From Haloferax sp. Atlit-12N (GTDB lineage: Archaea > Halobacteriota > Halobacteria > Halobacteriales > Haloferacaceae), in NCBI RefSeq assembly GCF_003383095.1, contig NZ_PSYW01000002.1:186001-250000 (forward strand): a stretch of 64,000 nt of DNA. The letters are read 5' to 3'. The translations under genes and the position numbers were made by a program. The notes beneath the pieces are model-generated. The model saw nothing but the letters and a program-made list of their open reading frames with translations, did no database searches and was not told where the DNA came from. Below, in pieces: positions 43,699 through 52,810 of the stretch (position 1 is its first letter; each line of letters starts with the position of its first letter).

Positions 43699-44064
43699 CT
43701 ACGTCCGGAACGACTCGCCGCACCCGCAACTGCTCTCGGCGTTCGGGTTATCGACGTGGAAGCCCGCACCCTGCAGGCCGCCCTCGAAGTCGAGGGTGGC
43801 GCCGCCGATGTAGTTCATGCTCGCGGGGTCGACGAACACGCGGAGGCCGTGCTGTTCGACGACCGTGTCGTCGTCTTCCGGTTCGTTGTCGAAGCGCATC
43901 CCGTAGGACAGTCCGGCGCAACCGCCCTGCTGAACGAACAGCCGGAGGCCTGCCACGTCGGTGTCCATCGACTCCCCTTCGAGGAGGGAGACGGCTTCGT
44001 CCGCGGCCGCGGGCGTGACCGCAACCGCCACATCGCCGCCGCCACTCGCGGATTCCGTGCTCAT
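43699..44064 (-). CDS. IscA/ErpA-type iron-sulfur cluster assembly protein
   Basis: An A-type Fe-S carrier of 121 aa. The three conserved Cys are in QGGCAGLSY and at the end in SSCGCGESF. The central fold FVDPASMNYIGGATLDFE is typical. It passes clusters to apo-proteins. The ATG at 44062-44064 (MSTESASGG) is chosen over a start three codons earlier. It is the gene downstream of hisD on the same strand. Confidence 0.92.
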   Translation of the reverse strand: MSTESASGGGDVAVAVTPAAADEAVSLLEGESMDTDVAGLRLFVQQGGCAGLSYGMRFDNEPEDDDTVVEQHGLRVFVDPASMNYIGGATLDFEGGLQGAGFHVDNPNAESSCGCGESFRT

Positions 44065-44184
44065 ACGCCCCACTATACTGTGGGAACGGTTAACTGTGGC
44101 GCAGGCAGAACCCGAAGCCGCCCCGGTAGGCTGCGACTACCGGATGCAAGTCGGCGGAAAACGAGTCGAACGAGCCGCGTTCGC

Positions 44185-45471
44185 TTACTCTTCGAACCGC
44201 TCGCGGACGCTCTGAGCGTGCGCGTCGAGCCCTTCGGCCTCGGCGAGCGTCGTAATCGTCTCCGAAAGCTCCGACAGCCCCTCGCGGTCGAGACGCTGGA
44301 CCGTCGTCGAGCGGACGAAGTGGTCTACGGAGAGGCCGCCCTGTCGCTTTGCGCCCCCGCCGGTCGGGAGGACGTGGTTCGTCCCCGAGGCGTAGTCGCC
44401 GGCCGCGACGGGCGTGTACGGGCCGAGGAAGACGCTCCCCGCGGAGTCGATGCGGTCCAACAGCGCCTCGTCGTCGTCGGCCTGAATCGTCAGGTGCTCG
44501 GCCGCGTACTCCTCGGCGAACAGCACCGCCTCGGACATCGACCGCGCGAGGAGGACGCCCGACGCGTCGCTTTCGAGCGCGGCCTCGATGGTCTCTGTCC
44601 GCTCGCGCTCGCCGGCCTGTCGTTCGACCTCCGCAACGACTTCCGCGGCGAGGTCGGCGTCGTCGGTGACGGCGACGACCGACGCGTTCGGGTCGTGTTC
44701 GGCCTGCGCGACGAGGTCGGCGGCGACGAACCGCGCTTCGGCCGTCTCGTCGGCGACGACGAGTACCTCGGAGGGACCGGCGAGGAAGTCGATGTCCACG
44801 TCGCCGCGGACCTCGGCCTTCGCCGCGGTGACCCACTTGTTGCCCGGCCCGACGACCTTCTGGACGGCCTTCACCGTCTCCGTGCCGTAGGCGAGCGCGG
44901 CGATACCCTGCGCGCCACCGACCGAGTAGACCGCGTCCGCGCCCGCAACGTGCATCGCGGCGAGCGTAACCGGGTTCATCGGCTCGGCGGGCGGCGTGGC
45001 GACCGCGACGTGTTCGACGCCCGCGACCTTCGCGGGGATGACGCCCATCAGGACGCTCGACGGGTAGGCGGCGGTGCCGCCGGGGGCGTAGACGCCGACC
45101 CGGTCGAGCGGGCGGTAGCGACGCCCGAGTTCGCGGGTGCCGGCGTCGCCGAACTCCTCGCGCCAGTCCTCGGGGACCTGTGTTTCGTGGAACTCGCGGA
45201 CGTTCGCGGCGGCGTCCTCGATAGCCTCGCGCACGTCGTCGTCGATTTCGTCGTAGGCGCGCTCGGCAGCGTCGGTCACGTCGATGTTGCCGACCTGGAC
45301 GCCGTCGAACTCCTTTGAGAACTCACGGACCGCCACGTCGCCCTCTCGGCGGACGCGCTCGACGATGTCGCGCACGTCGGAGCGGACCTCCTCGACACCG
45401 GCGTCCCGCTCGAAGAAGGCGCGGCGGGCGTCGGTGCCGAGGTCGGCCAGTTCGCGAACCTCGATGTTCAT
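44185..45471 (-). CDS. hisD: Histidinol dehydrogenase
   Basis: HisD carries out the last two steps of histidine synthesis, oxidising L-histidinol to histidine with two NAD. Landmarks are VYAPGGTAAYPSSVLM, the zinc/substrate region GPSEVLVVADETA, AEHDPNAS, the catalytic EHLTI (Glu/His) and the TNHVLPTGG segment. The length of 428 aa is normal. The rest of the histidine genes are not in this window, which is usual for haloarchaea. Confidence 0.96.
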   Translation of the reverse strand: MNIEVRELADLGTDARRAFFERDAGVEEVRSDVRDIVERVRREGDVAVREFSKEFDGVQVGNIDVTDAAERAYDEIDDDVREAIEDAAANVREFHETQVPEDWREEFGDAGTRELGRRYRPLDRVGVYAPGGTAAYPSSVLMGVIPAKVAGVEHVAVATPPAEPMNPVTLAAMHVAGADAVYSVGGAQGIAALAYGTETVKAVQKVVGPGNKWVTAAKAEVRGDVDIDFLAGPSEVLVVADETAEARFVAADLVAQAEHDPNASVVAVTDDADLAAEVVAEVERQAGERERTETIEAALESDASGVLLARSMSEAVLFAEEYAAEHLTIQADDDEALLDRIDSAGSVFLGPYTPVAAGDYASGTNHVLPTGGGAKRQGGLSVDHFVRSTTVQRLDREGLSELSETITTLAEAEGLDAHAQSVRERFEE

Positions 45472-45552
45472 ACCCCGGCTTTGCGGCCGGCGCGAAAAGT
45501 CGTTGCGGAAGCGGTGGGACGGCTCGCATCCCGCGCCGCGGCCTCGCGCGAC

Positions 45553-46152
45553 CTACGCCACGTCGCGCTGTTCCGTGTACGTCAGCGTTCGGTCGTCGGT
45601 CTCGATGGTCGTCTGGACCGTAATCCAGCCGTCGGCCTGTCGGACCGCGAACGCCTCGGAGTACGAGAGTTTGACGCGCTTCGTCGTCGTGTAGGACTCG
45701 CCGGCCGCGAGGTCGCCGACCGCTTGGGACCCGCGCCAGACCTCGTCGTCCGGGTCGGTGCTGTTGCCGACGAAGATGCGGCTGTAGACGGTGACGCCGG
45801 AACTGTCGGCGTCCTGCTGGTTCGTTATCGTGCTCGTCACGTCGCGGCACGTCTGGCCGCACTTCTCGATGTTGTCGACGACGACGCCGAACGGCGGCAC
45901 CGATTCGCTCTCGGTCGCGTCGCCGTCGTCGCTGCTGTCTCCGCTATCGCTGCTACCGCTGTCGCTGCTGTCGCTCCCGCCGCTGTCACCGCCGTCGTCG
46001 TCGGGCGGCGCGGTCGTCTGCGTGGGGAACGCTTCGTCGGACTCGGCGGCGGAGTCGTCCGAGAACGGTCCGACTCCGGTCACGAACGCGGCTGAGATGC
46101 CGGCCGTGAGGAGGACCAGAACTGTCGCGGCGACGAGGAGTGTGCGTCTCAT
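45553..46152 (-). CDS. Secreted or anchored protein with Ser/Asp-rich linker
   Basis: The 199-aa protein begins with a hydrophobic signal or anchor (residues 5-26). A long disordered SDSGSSDSGDSSDDGD linker (about 48-80) follows. The C-terminal beta-rich domain has a Cys pair (CGQTC near 98-102) and resembles the FxLYD class of extracellular domains. It may be a cell-surface protein. No partner is evident. Confidence 0.7.
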   Translation of the reverse strand: MRRTLLVAATVLVLLTAGISAAFVTGVGPFSDDSAAESDEAFPTQTTAPPDDDGGDSGGSDSSDSGSSDSGDSSDDGDATESESVPPFGVVVDNIEKCGQTCRDVTSTITNQQDADSSGVTVYSRIFVGNSTDPDDEVWRGSQAVGDLAAGESYTTTKRVKLSYSEAFAVRQADGWITVQTTIETDDRTLTYTEQRDVA

Positions 46153-46222
46153 ATGAAATGGAAATTCGGTTTGGACGGGTGTCGTTTAGCGCAGTTGTCG
46201 GCTACCGACGGGTCACACTTAG

Positions 46223-46495
46223 TTACGCACCCGAAAAGTCGTTGACGCGGTCGCTTAGCGTGTCCCCAAGCGACCCGTCGAGGGCCCCGCTCAGGAAGTC
46301 GCTAACGAGGTCGTGGATGTCCGAGACGAAGTCTGGGACCGGGTCGGGGAGTTCACCCGGCGGTCCACGCTGGTCGGCCTCGGACGCGGGAGACGATTCG
46401 TGTGCGTTGTCGCTCGGTGCGGCGGCGGCGACGCCCGCAGTCGCGACGAGGGCCGCGAGCGCGACGCCGATGAGGGTAAGTTTGCGTCGGTTCAT
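46223..46495 (-). CDS. Small secreted protein, unknown function
   Basis: A 90-residue protein. It has a Sec-type signal peptide (about residues 1-25, LTLIGVALAALVATAGVAAAA with Ala-x-Ala-like cleavage). The mature chain is acidic and helical (DIHDLVSDFLSGALDGSLGDTLSDRVNDF). No Cys and no recognised domain. The ATG at 46493-46495 gives the charged MNRRK start. Confidence 0.65.
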   Translation of the reverse strand: MNRRKLTLIGVALAALVATAGVAAAAPSDNAHESSPASEADQRGPPGELPDPVPDFVSDIHDLVSDFLSGALDGSLGDTLSDRVNDFSGA

Positions 46496-46622
46496 GGTGA
46501 GTCGCTCCGGTCGCCACTCGCGGGGCGATGCTCATGAATACGGGACTCCGTGGCGGGCGTTTTGCGTCGGTTTCGCCGAGTTTCGCCGCGGTTCGCGTCG
46601 AATTGTCGTCGGTTCGCGGTCG

Positions 46623-47810
46623 CTACTGACCCAACTGCTCGCGCATGGCGGCGAAGCCGGCTTCGGGGTCCACGTCCGCGCCCTGCGCTTCGAGCGCCTC
46701 GCCGAGGGCGGTCAGGAGGAACGAGACGTTCTCCGGCCGCGCCGAGTGGCCCATACAGCCGACGCGGAAGATGTCGCCCGCGAGCGCGCCGAGGCCGCCG
46801 GCGATTTCGAGGTCGTAGTGTTCGAGGACGTAGTCGATGGCCGCGCCGGCGTCCACGCCGTCGGGGACGAGCACCGCGTTGAGGCTCGGCAGCCAGTACT
46901 CTTCTTCGGGGTTGAGACCGAGGCCCATCGCCTCGACGCCGGCTTTCAGCGCGCCCGCGACCCGGCGGTGGCGCGCCCACCGCTCTTCGATGCCCTCCTC
47001 GGCGACCAGTCGGAGCGCCTCGCGGATGGCGTAGACGTTGGTGATGGGTGCGGTGTGGTGGTACGAGCGGTCGTCGCCCCAGTAGCCCTCCAGCAGCGAC
47101 AGGTCGAGATACCACGAGCGGGGCGGCTCCTCCCGCGAGAGCACCTTGTCCATCGCGCGGTCGTTGAGCGTCAGCGGACTCGCGCCCGGCGGGCACGACA
47201 GGCACTTCTGCGGGCCGGAGTAGGCCACGTCGATGCCCCAGTCGTCGACTTCGAGTTCGACCCCGCCGAGCGAGGTGACGGTGTCGGCGACGACGAGCGC
47301 GTCGTGGTCGTGGGCGATGCTCGTCAGTTCGGGGACGCCCGGCTGTTTCACACCGGTCGAGGTCTCGGCGTGGACGAACCCGAACACGTCCGGCTGGTGT
47401 TCGTCGAAGGCGTTCTGTACGTCCGCGGGGTCGAGCGGCTCGCCCCACGGCGCGTCCACGTGGACGACCTCGCCGCCGGCGCGCTCTGCCATCGACTCCA
47501 TGCGCCCGCCGAAGTAGCCGTTCGTCGGGACGAGCATCGTGTCACCCGGTTCGACGAGGTTGCCGATGGCGGCCTCCATCGACGCCGACCCGGTCCCCGA
47601 GACCGGAATCGTCCACTTGTTGTCGGTGCGGAACGTGTAACGCATGAGCTCCTGCACCTCGTTCATGATGTCGATAAACGACGGGTCGAGGTGACCGACG
47701 AGCGGCGTGGACATCGCGCGGAGGACGCGCGGGTGGACGTCGCTCGGGCCGGGGCCCATCAGCGTGCGATTCGGCGGGGTGAGTTCGCCGACATCGGGTG
47801 CATCGGACAT
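46623..47810 (-). CDS. Alanine/serine-glyoxylate aminotransferase (class V)
   Basis: A PLP class V aminotransferase of 395 aa. The Schiff-base Lys is in YSGPQKCLSCPPG (near residue 200). MGPGPSDVHPRVL near the N-terminus and RVGCMGHSARPENV near the C-terminus match the AGXT family. It moves amino groups among alanine, serine and glyoxylate. It lies directly upstream on the map of the large FAD/Fe-S oxidase on the same strand (128-nt gap), consistent with glycolate/glyoxylate or serine metabolism. A second relative is at 59046. Confidence 0.9.
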   Translation of the reverse strand: MSDAPDVGELTPPNRTLMGPGPSDVHPRVLRAMSTPLVGHLDPSFIDIMNEVQELMRYTFRTDNKWTIPVSGTGSASMEAAIGNLVEPGDTMLVPTNGYFGGRMESMAERAGGEVVHVDAPWGEPLDPADVQNAFDEHQPDVFGFVHAETSTGVKQPGVPELTSIAHDHDALVVADTVTSLGGVELEVDDWGIDVAYSGPQKCLSCPPGASPLTLNDRAMDKVLSREEPPRSWYLDLSLLEGYWGDDRSYHHTAPITNVYAIREALRLVAEEGIEERWARHRRVAGALKAGVEAMGLGLNPEEEYWLPSLNAVLVPDGVDAGAAIDYVLEHYDLEIAGGLGALAGDIFRVGCMGHSARPENVSFLLTALGEALEAQGADVDPEAGFAAMREQLGQ

Positions 47811-47938
47811 GGTCTGACTTGACGTGCCACGCAAACCGGCAAAAGGGATGTGATTGCGGAACGCCGTGAACCGGACTCGACGCGTGACCCCGACCCGTGG
47901 AACTCCGTCCGGCCGGTCGAGTGCTTCGAGTAGCCCGC

Positions 47939-50900
47939 TCAGCCCGACAGCGCCTGCGCGACCTTCTCTATCGGGTGCGGCGGTCGCCGCGCCGCATCGT
48001 CTCTGTCTTCGAGTTGCGTCCGACACGACGCGCCGGGGGCGACCACTTCGTCGCCCCGGCTCTCGTCGACCTGTTCGAACAGGATGTCCCCCATGGCCTT
48101 CGAGAGGTCGTAGTGTTCGGCCTCGTAGCCGAAGCTTCCGGCCATGCCGCAACAACTCGAATCGAGCGGGTCGACCTCGTAGCCGACCCGTCGGAGGACG
48201 CCCACCGCGTGGTGGTCCTTGTTCAGCGCCTTCTGGTTGCAGTGGCCGTGGTAGGTGAGCGAACCGAGTGCGCCGCCGTCGGCGACCGCGGAGGCGACGG
48301 TTCCGGCCGCGCCGTCGCTGTCAGCCGAGCGCCCGCGGATCGGGAGGGCCTCGTCCAGCCGGTAGGTGTCGAGGAACTCCATGACGCCGTAGGCGGCCGC
48401 GGCGACCGGGGCGACCGCGTCGTCCGGCAGGAGGTCGGCGTACTCGTCTTGGAACATCACCGCGTCCGAGGGCTCCACGAAGACGACCGACCAGCCGTTT
48501 TCGACCGACGGGCGGAGCGTCTCGACGTTGTGGCCCGCGCGCCGTCGCGCGAGGTCGAGGAAGCCGCTGGAGTAGGCGGCCCGGCCGCTCGCCCCGACGC
48601 CCTCCGCGAGTCGGACGTGGACGCCGGCGGCCTCCAGCACGCGAACCGCCGCCTTCCCGATTTCGGGCGTGACGTAGTTCGTGTAGGTGTCGGGAAACAG
48701 GAGGACGCGGTGGTCGGCCTCGCTCGCCGGCACGCGGGGTCGTCGCGCGTCCATCCACGATTCGAGCGTGTCGCGGGTGAACGACGGGAGCGACCGGTCG
48801 GAGGCGACGCCCGCGAGTCGCTCCATCGCGGCCCGCGCGCCCGGTAGCTCGGCCGCCCAGTTCGAGACGGGTGCGAGGGCGCTTCCGACGCCGGCCAGCC
48901 GGTCGATGTTGGCGAACAGGCGCTCGCGGAGCGACGCCCCTTCCTCGGCGTGGTGGGCGTGTTTCACCTCGGCTTTGAGCTTCGCCAAGTCGACGCCGGT
49001 CGGGCAGTCGTTCTGACAGCCCTTACAGCCGACGCAGAGGCCGAGCACCTCCTCTTGGAAGCGGTCGGAGTGAATCTCGTCTTCCGGGAGGTCGCCGCTG
49101 ATGGCCGCGCGGAGCATGTTGGCCCGGCCGCGGGTCGTCTCGGCCTCGTCCTTCGAGGCGCGGTAGGTCGGACACATCGTCTCCGAGCCGGTCTGTCGGC
49201 AGGTTCCGCAGCCGTTACAGAGTTCGACGAGGTGGGAAAAGCCGTTCTCGTCCGAGAAGTCGAGCGTCGTCGCGGGCTCGATAGACTGGTAGACCGCGCC
49301 GTACCGGAGGTTCTCGCGCATGTCCGCGCCGACGCCGCGGTCGCCGTCCGGGCCGAGGTCGTCGGGCCCGTCCCGATAGACGACGTTCCCGGGGTTCATG
49401 CGCCACTCGGGGTCGAACGCCGTCTTCAACTCCTTGAACGCGCCCCAGAGTTCGGGACCGTACATCTTCGGGTTCCACTCGGTCCGGGCCATCCCATCCC
49501 CGTGCTCGCCCGAAAAGGCCCCGCGGTGGTCCAACACGAGGTCGGTCACGTCGTCGGTGATGGCGCGCATCGTCTCGATGCCCGCGCCGTCTTTCAGGTT
49601 CAAAATGGGGCGGATGTGGAGCGTCCCCGCGCCGGCGTGGGCGAAGTACGCGGCCGACGTGCCGTGGTCTTCCAGCACTTCCTCGAACGACTGGACGTAC
49701 TCCGCCAACTCCTCGGGCGGGACGCTCGCGTCCTCGATGAACGGGTAGGGCTTCGGGTCGCCCGGCAGCGACATGAGAAGCGGTATCGCCGCCTTGCGAA
49801 GCTTCCAGAGGTCCGCCTGCGCCTCGGGCGTGTACGCCTCGATGGCTTCGAACGCACCGCCGTCGCTGGCGTCGGTGTCGTCGCCCGCCGCCGGCACGTC
49901 ACCTGCCGCCGACTCGGCGTCGCCGTCTCGCAGGAAGTGCTCGTTCGCCTCGCGAATCACCGCCTCGAAGTCGTCGTGCAGTTCGGAGTCGAACTCCAGC
50001 ATCAGCGTCGCCGCCGTCCCGTCGGGAATCTCCTCGACGTACTGGGCGTACTCGCTCGACTCGGCGGCCATCCGCAACACCTCGTCGTCCATGAGTTCGA
50101 CCGCGCTGGCGTCGAAGTCGAGCGCGTCGGGGACCGCGGCCATCGCCTCGACGAGGTCGTCGTAGGCGTAGAGGACGAGCGCCGTCTCCTCGGGAACCGT
50201 CACGAGCGACACGGTGGCCTCGACGACGACGCCGAGGGTGCCCTCAGCGCCGACGAACAGTTTGGAGAGGTTGACGACCGTCTCGCCGTCGTCGGTCTCG
50301 GAGACGACCTTGTGGAGGTTGTAGCCCGACACCGACCGCTTGAGGCTCGGGTACTTCCGCTCGATTTCCTCCTCGTGGTCCTCGACGAGGCCGAGGACGG
50401 TCCGGTAGAGGTGGGCCTCGCGGTCGTCCTTCCCGACGATGCGGTCCCACTCGTCGCCCCCGACGACCACGTCGCGGGTGTGGACGACCGACCCGTCGGC
50501 GAGGACGACCCGCAACTCCTCGGTGTAGGCGTCGGTGATGCCGTAGCGGACCGAGTGCGCGCCGGTGGAGTTGTTGCCGATGCCGCCGCCGACGGTCGCG
50601 CGGTTCGAGGAAGCGGGGTCCGGCGCGAACTTGAGGCCGTGGTCGGCGAGGCGGTCGTCGAGGTCGTCTTGCACCACGCCGGGTTGGACCCGCGCCCGCC
50701 GCGCGTCGGGGTCCACGCAGACGATTTCGTCCATGTACTTCGAGCAGTCGATGACGACGCAGCCGGGGCCGACGGTCTGTCCCGCCAGCGACGACCCCGC
50801 CCCGCGCGGGAGCACGGGCACGTCGTGGTCGGCCGCCGTCCGCACCGCGGCGCGCACGTCGTCTTCGTCGCGGGGGATGACCACGCCCGCCGGCCGCGCC

Positions 50901-51121
50901 CGGTAAATCGAGCCGTCGGTGGCGTACAGCACCTGCGCGTACTCGTCGAACCGCACCTCACCGGAGACGACTTCCCGGAGGTCGGCGGCGAGGTCGGCGT
51001 GCTCGGCTACGTCCGCCACGTCGTAGTCGCGCGACTCCTGAAACCGCCGGAAGTCGCCTCGTTCCTCGTCGTCCGTCTCGGTCGCAGTTCGGGTCGCCCG
51101 CAGCGGGCCGTCGCCAGACAT
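47939..51121 (-). CDS. FAD-linked oxidase fused to Fe-S protein (D-lactate/glycolate dehydrogenase-like)
   Basis: A 1060-aa fusion. The N-terminal FAD-binding PCMH domain (about residues 80-255) contains RPAGVVIPRDEDDV, PRGAGSSLAGQ and GNNSTGAHSVRYG; the FAD-oxidase C domain ends at about 560. A 4Fe-4S module then follows with CNGCGTCRQTGSETMCP and CVGCKGCQNDCP, and a CCG domain (CCGMAGSFGYE). The order matches D-lactate dehydrogenase and glycolate-oxidase-type membrane dehydrogenases that feed quinones. Start ATG at 51119-51121; an ATG two codons upstream (51127) is possible. Substrate is D-lactate, glycolate or a related 2-hydroxy acid. Confidence 0.9.
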   Translation of the reverse strand: MSGDGPLRATRTATETDDEERGDFRRFQESRDYDVADVAEHADLAADLREVVSGEVRFDEYAQVLYATDGSIYRARPAGVVIPRDEDDVRAAVRTAADHDVPVLPRGAGSSLAGQTVGPGCVVIDCSKYMDEIVCVDPDARRARVQPGVVQDDLDDRLADHGLKFAPDPASSNRATVGGGIGNNSTGAHSVRYGITDAYTEELRVVLADGSVVHTRDVVVGGDEWDRIVGKDDREAHLYRTVLGLVEDHEEEIERKYPSLKRSVSGYNLHKVVSETDDGETVVNLSKLFVGAEGTLGVVVEATVSLVTVPEETALVLYAYDDLVEAMAAVPDALDFDASAVELMDDEVLRMAAESSEYAQYVEEIPDGTAATLMLEFDSELHDDFEAVIREANEHFLRDGDAESAAGDVPAAGDDTDASDGGAFEAIEAYTPEAQADLWKLRKAAIPLLMSLPGDPKPYPFIEDASVPPEELAEYVQSFEEVLEDHGTSAAYFAHAGAGTLHIRPILNLKDGAGIETMRAITDDVTDLVLDHRGAFSGEHGDGMARTEWNPKMYGPELWGAFKELKTAFDPEWRMNPGNVVYRDGPDDLGPDGDRGVGADMRENLRYGAVYQSIEPATTLDFSDENGFSHLVELCNGCGTCRQTGSETMCPTYRASKDEAETTRGRANMLRAAISGDLPEDEIHSDRFQEEVLGLCVGCKGCQNDCPTGVDLAKLKAEVKHAHHAEEGASLRERLFANIDRLAGVGSALAPVSNWAAELPGARAAMERLAGVASDRSLPSFTRDTLESWMDARRPRVPASEADHRVLLFPDTYTNYVTPEIGKAAVRVLEAAGVHVRLAEGVGASGRAAYSSGFLDLARRRAGHNVETLRPSVENGWSVVFVEPSDAVMFQDEYADLLPDDAVAPVAAAAYGVMEFLDTYRLDEALPIRGRSADSDGAAGTVASAVADGGALGSLTYHGHCNQKALNKDHHAVGVLRRVGYEVDPLDSSCCGMAGSFGYEAEHYDLSKAMGDILFEQVDESRGDEVVAPGASCRTQLEDRDDAARRPPHPIEKVAQALSG

Positions 51122-51255
51122 TATCATGTATAATCGTGCAAGATAGCAAAAACCTGTGTGTGACTCGCCACGTTTGCCCGAAGCGGTAGTCGTCTGGGAC
51201 GGGCCTGTCCCGTCGTGCGCAGGCTGAGTGGGCTCTCACCCGGGTGAGAACCCGT

Positions 51256-52068
51256 CTACTGCGGCGAGTTCCGGGGGTAGTTCCCGACGCCGGTTCGGAG
51301 TTCACCGTCGGCGGCGACCCAGCCCTGCCGGTCCGCCGGGAGGTCGTAGACAGCGACGTGGTCGACGTACTCGTTGTAGTTCCAGCCGCCGACCCACCAC
51401 GAGTTCGCGCCGCGGAGTTCGACGCTCACGGAGACGTTCGTCGTCTCGGGGCCGTCGTACTGCACGAACAGCATCGACTCGTAGTCGTAACACCGAGTGT
51501 CGTCGCTGTTGCTCGGCCAGTCACACGGGACGAGCCGGGCGTTCTCGCGCGGTTCGAACAGGGGTTCGGCCCCCTCGGGCGCGAGCGTGTCGATGGACTG
51601 GTTCACCCGCACGTCGGCGCTGAGGTCTATGGCGTCGTGTTCGACGCGGAGCGTGTCGGAGTCGTTCTGGCTGTACTCGCTCGCTGGAATCGGCTCCCAG
51701 CGGACGAGTCGGTCGTTCTCGACGACTGCCCGGTAGTAGGTCGGGTCGGCGGGAATCTCGTCGGCCCGGAGGCGAAGCATCGGCCCGTACTCCGTCTCGG
51801 CCACGTCGTACGCCCAGCCCGTCGGAAGCAGGTACTCACGGGATTCGACGGCGTCGCCGACTGCCGAGGAGCCGTCGCTGACCGGGAACGGGACCAAGAC
51901 CGTCACGTTCGAAATCGGTTCGTCCGCCGAGACGCGGACGCTGTAGTCGTACTGGCTCCCGTAGGAGTCGAGATACGAGAGCCGGCCGAACGCCCAGAGC
52001 CCGCCGGCCGCGACCGCGACCACGACGAGCGCGGCGACGACGACGATGCCGAGTGTACGGAAATTCAC
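51256..52068 (-). CDS. Membrane-anchored extracytoplasmic protein, unknown function
   Basis: This 270-aa protein has one N-terminal transmembrane anchor (about residues 4-25) and a large beta-rich exterior domain with several aromatic and acidic segments. Two Cys (near CDWPSNSDDTRC) may form a disulfide. No family was recognised. The GTG at 52068 is preceded by GGTGA at a ribosome-binding distance, so it is preferred to the GTG at 52077. It follows the flavodoxin gene on the same strand. Confidence 0.7.
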   Translation of the reverse strand: MNFRTLGIVVVAALVVVAVAAGGLWAFGRLSYLDSYGSQYDYSVRVSADEPISNVTVLVPFPVSDGSSAVGDAVESREYLLPTGWAYDVAETEYGPMLRLRADEIPADPTYYRAVVENDRLVRWEPIPASEYSQNDSDTLRVEHDAIDLSADVRVNQSIDTLAPEGAEPLFEPRENARLVPCDWPSNSDDTRCYDYESMLFVQYDGPETTNVSVSVELRGANSWWVGGWNYNEYVDHVAVYDLPADRQGWVAADGELRTGVGNYPRNSPQ

Positions 52069-52098
52069 GGAAATCACCGGGCGGGCCAGACCGCCCGT

Positions 52099-52674
52099 TT
52101 AGACCGCCGCACCTCCCGCGGCGGTGCCCGCGGTCGACTCCACGAACTCGGCGAAGTCGGCGGCGAACGACTCGACTTCGTCCCAGTCGGTGTACTCGTA
52201 GTCCCGCGAGGCGTCCGTGTCCCCGGTCGCGTCCTTGACGATGCGCTTCATCATCATCCGGGTGAGAAAGCCGTACTCGGAGTACCGGAGCGCCCCGCCG
52301 AACGCGGCCATCCGCTCGGGATGCCAGCCGCTCTTTTCGACGAACTCGTCGAGGTACGTCGCCACCTCGGCGCGGGCGTCCTCGTCGTCGAGCGCCGACG
52401 ACAGCGACACCTGGAAGAAACCGTTGGGCCGCGCCTCGATGTCGTCGCGGTGCTCGCGGACGAACCCGTACACTGGCTTCGAGTGCGCGCCCAGGTGAAT
52501 CGACGACCCGAGAAGCACCGCGTCGGCGTCGGCGAGCGTCTCACCGGCGGCGTCGTCGGCGACCGAGACGGCCCGCGCGTCGTGGCCGCGACCCGCCAGC
52601 GCCTCCGCGATGCGCCCGGCTATCTTCTCGGTCTGTCCCTCTTTGCTCCCGTACGCGACGAGTATCGTCCCCAT
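52099..52674 (-). CDS. Flavodoxin-fold protein (HemG/menaquinone-dependent type)
   Basis: The 191-aa protein has a flavodoxin fold. The FMN-phosphate loop is GSKEGQTEKIA at residues 10-20, and GSSIHLGAHS is a second FMN-contacting loop. Length and KPVYGFVREH match the protoporphyrinogen-oxidase-like HemG group. A generic FMN electron carrier is equally possible. Start ATG at 52672-52674; upstream in-frame sequence is not flavodoxin-like. It is divergent from thiE. Confidence 0.85.
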   Translation of the reverse strand: MGTILVAYGSKEGQTEKIAGRIAEALAGRGHDARAVSVADDAAGETLADADAVLLGSSIHLGAHSKPVYGFVREHRDDIEARPNGFFQVSLSSALDDEDARAEVATYLDEFVEKSGWHPERMAAFGGALRYSEYGFLTRMMMKRIVKDATGDTDASRDYEYTDWDEVESFAADFAEFVESTAGTAAGGAAV

Positions 52675-52810
52675 ACAGCTCACCGCGTACCTGTTGGTTC
52701 GCTCACAGTATAACGGCACGCGACGCCTCTCAACCGCCGAGAACCCGGCCAAACGACCCCGCGAGGAGGAACTATTTTCCCCGTCGCCGCATCACCCCAG
52801 AATACAACTC

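Noticed and set aside
43417-45318. 633-codon plus-strand frame spanning DUF5816-like, iscA and hisD regions
   Set aside because: It crosses three recognised minus-strand genes and their gaps, and no domain is seen in it.
48950-51133. 727-codon frame antisense to the FAD/Fe-S dehydrogenase
   Set aside because: Same cause as other antisense frames: GC-rich third positions remove stops. The sense frame has clear FAD and 4Fe-4S motifs.
52675-52810. Possible TPP riboswitch upstream of thiE
   Set aside because: No thi-box-like conserved stretches (CUGAGA, ACCUGA) were found in the short gap, so thiamine control by RNA is not supported.
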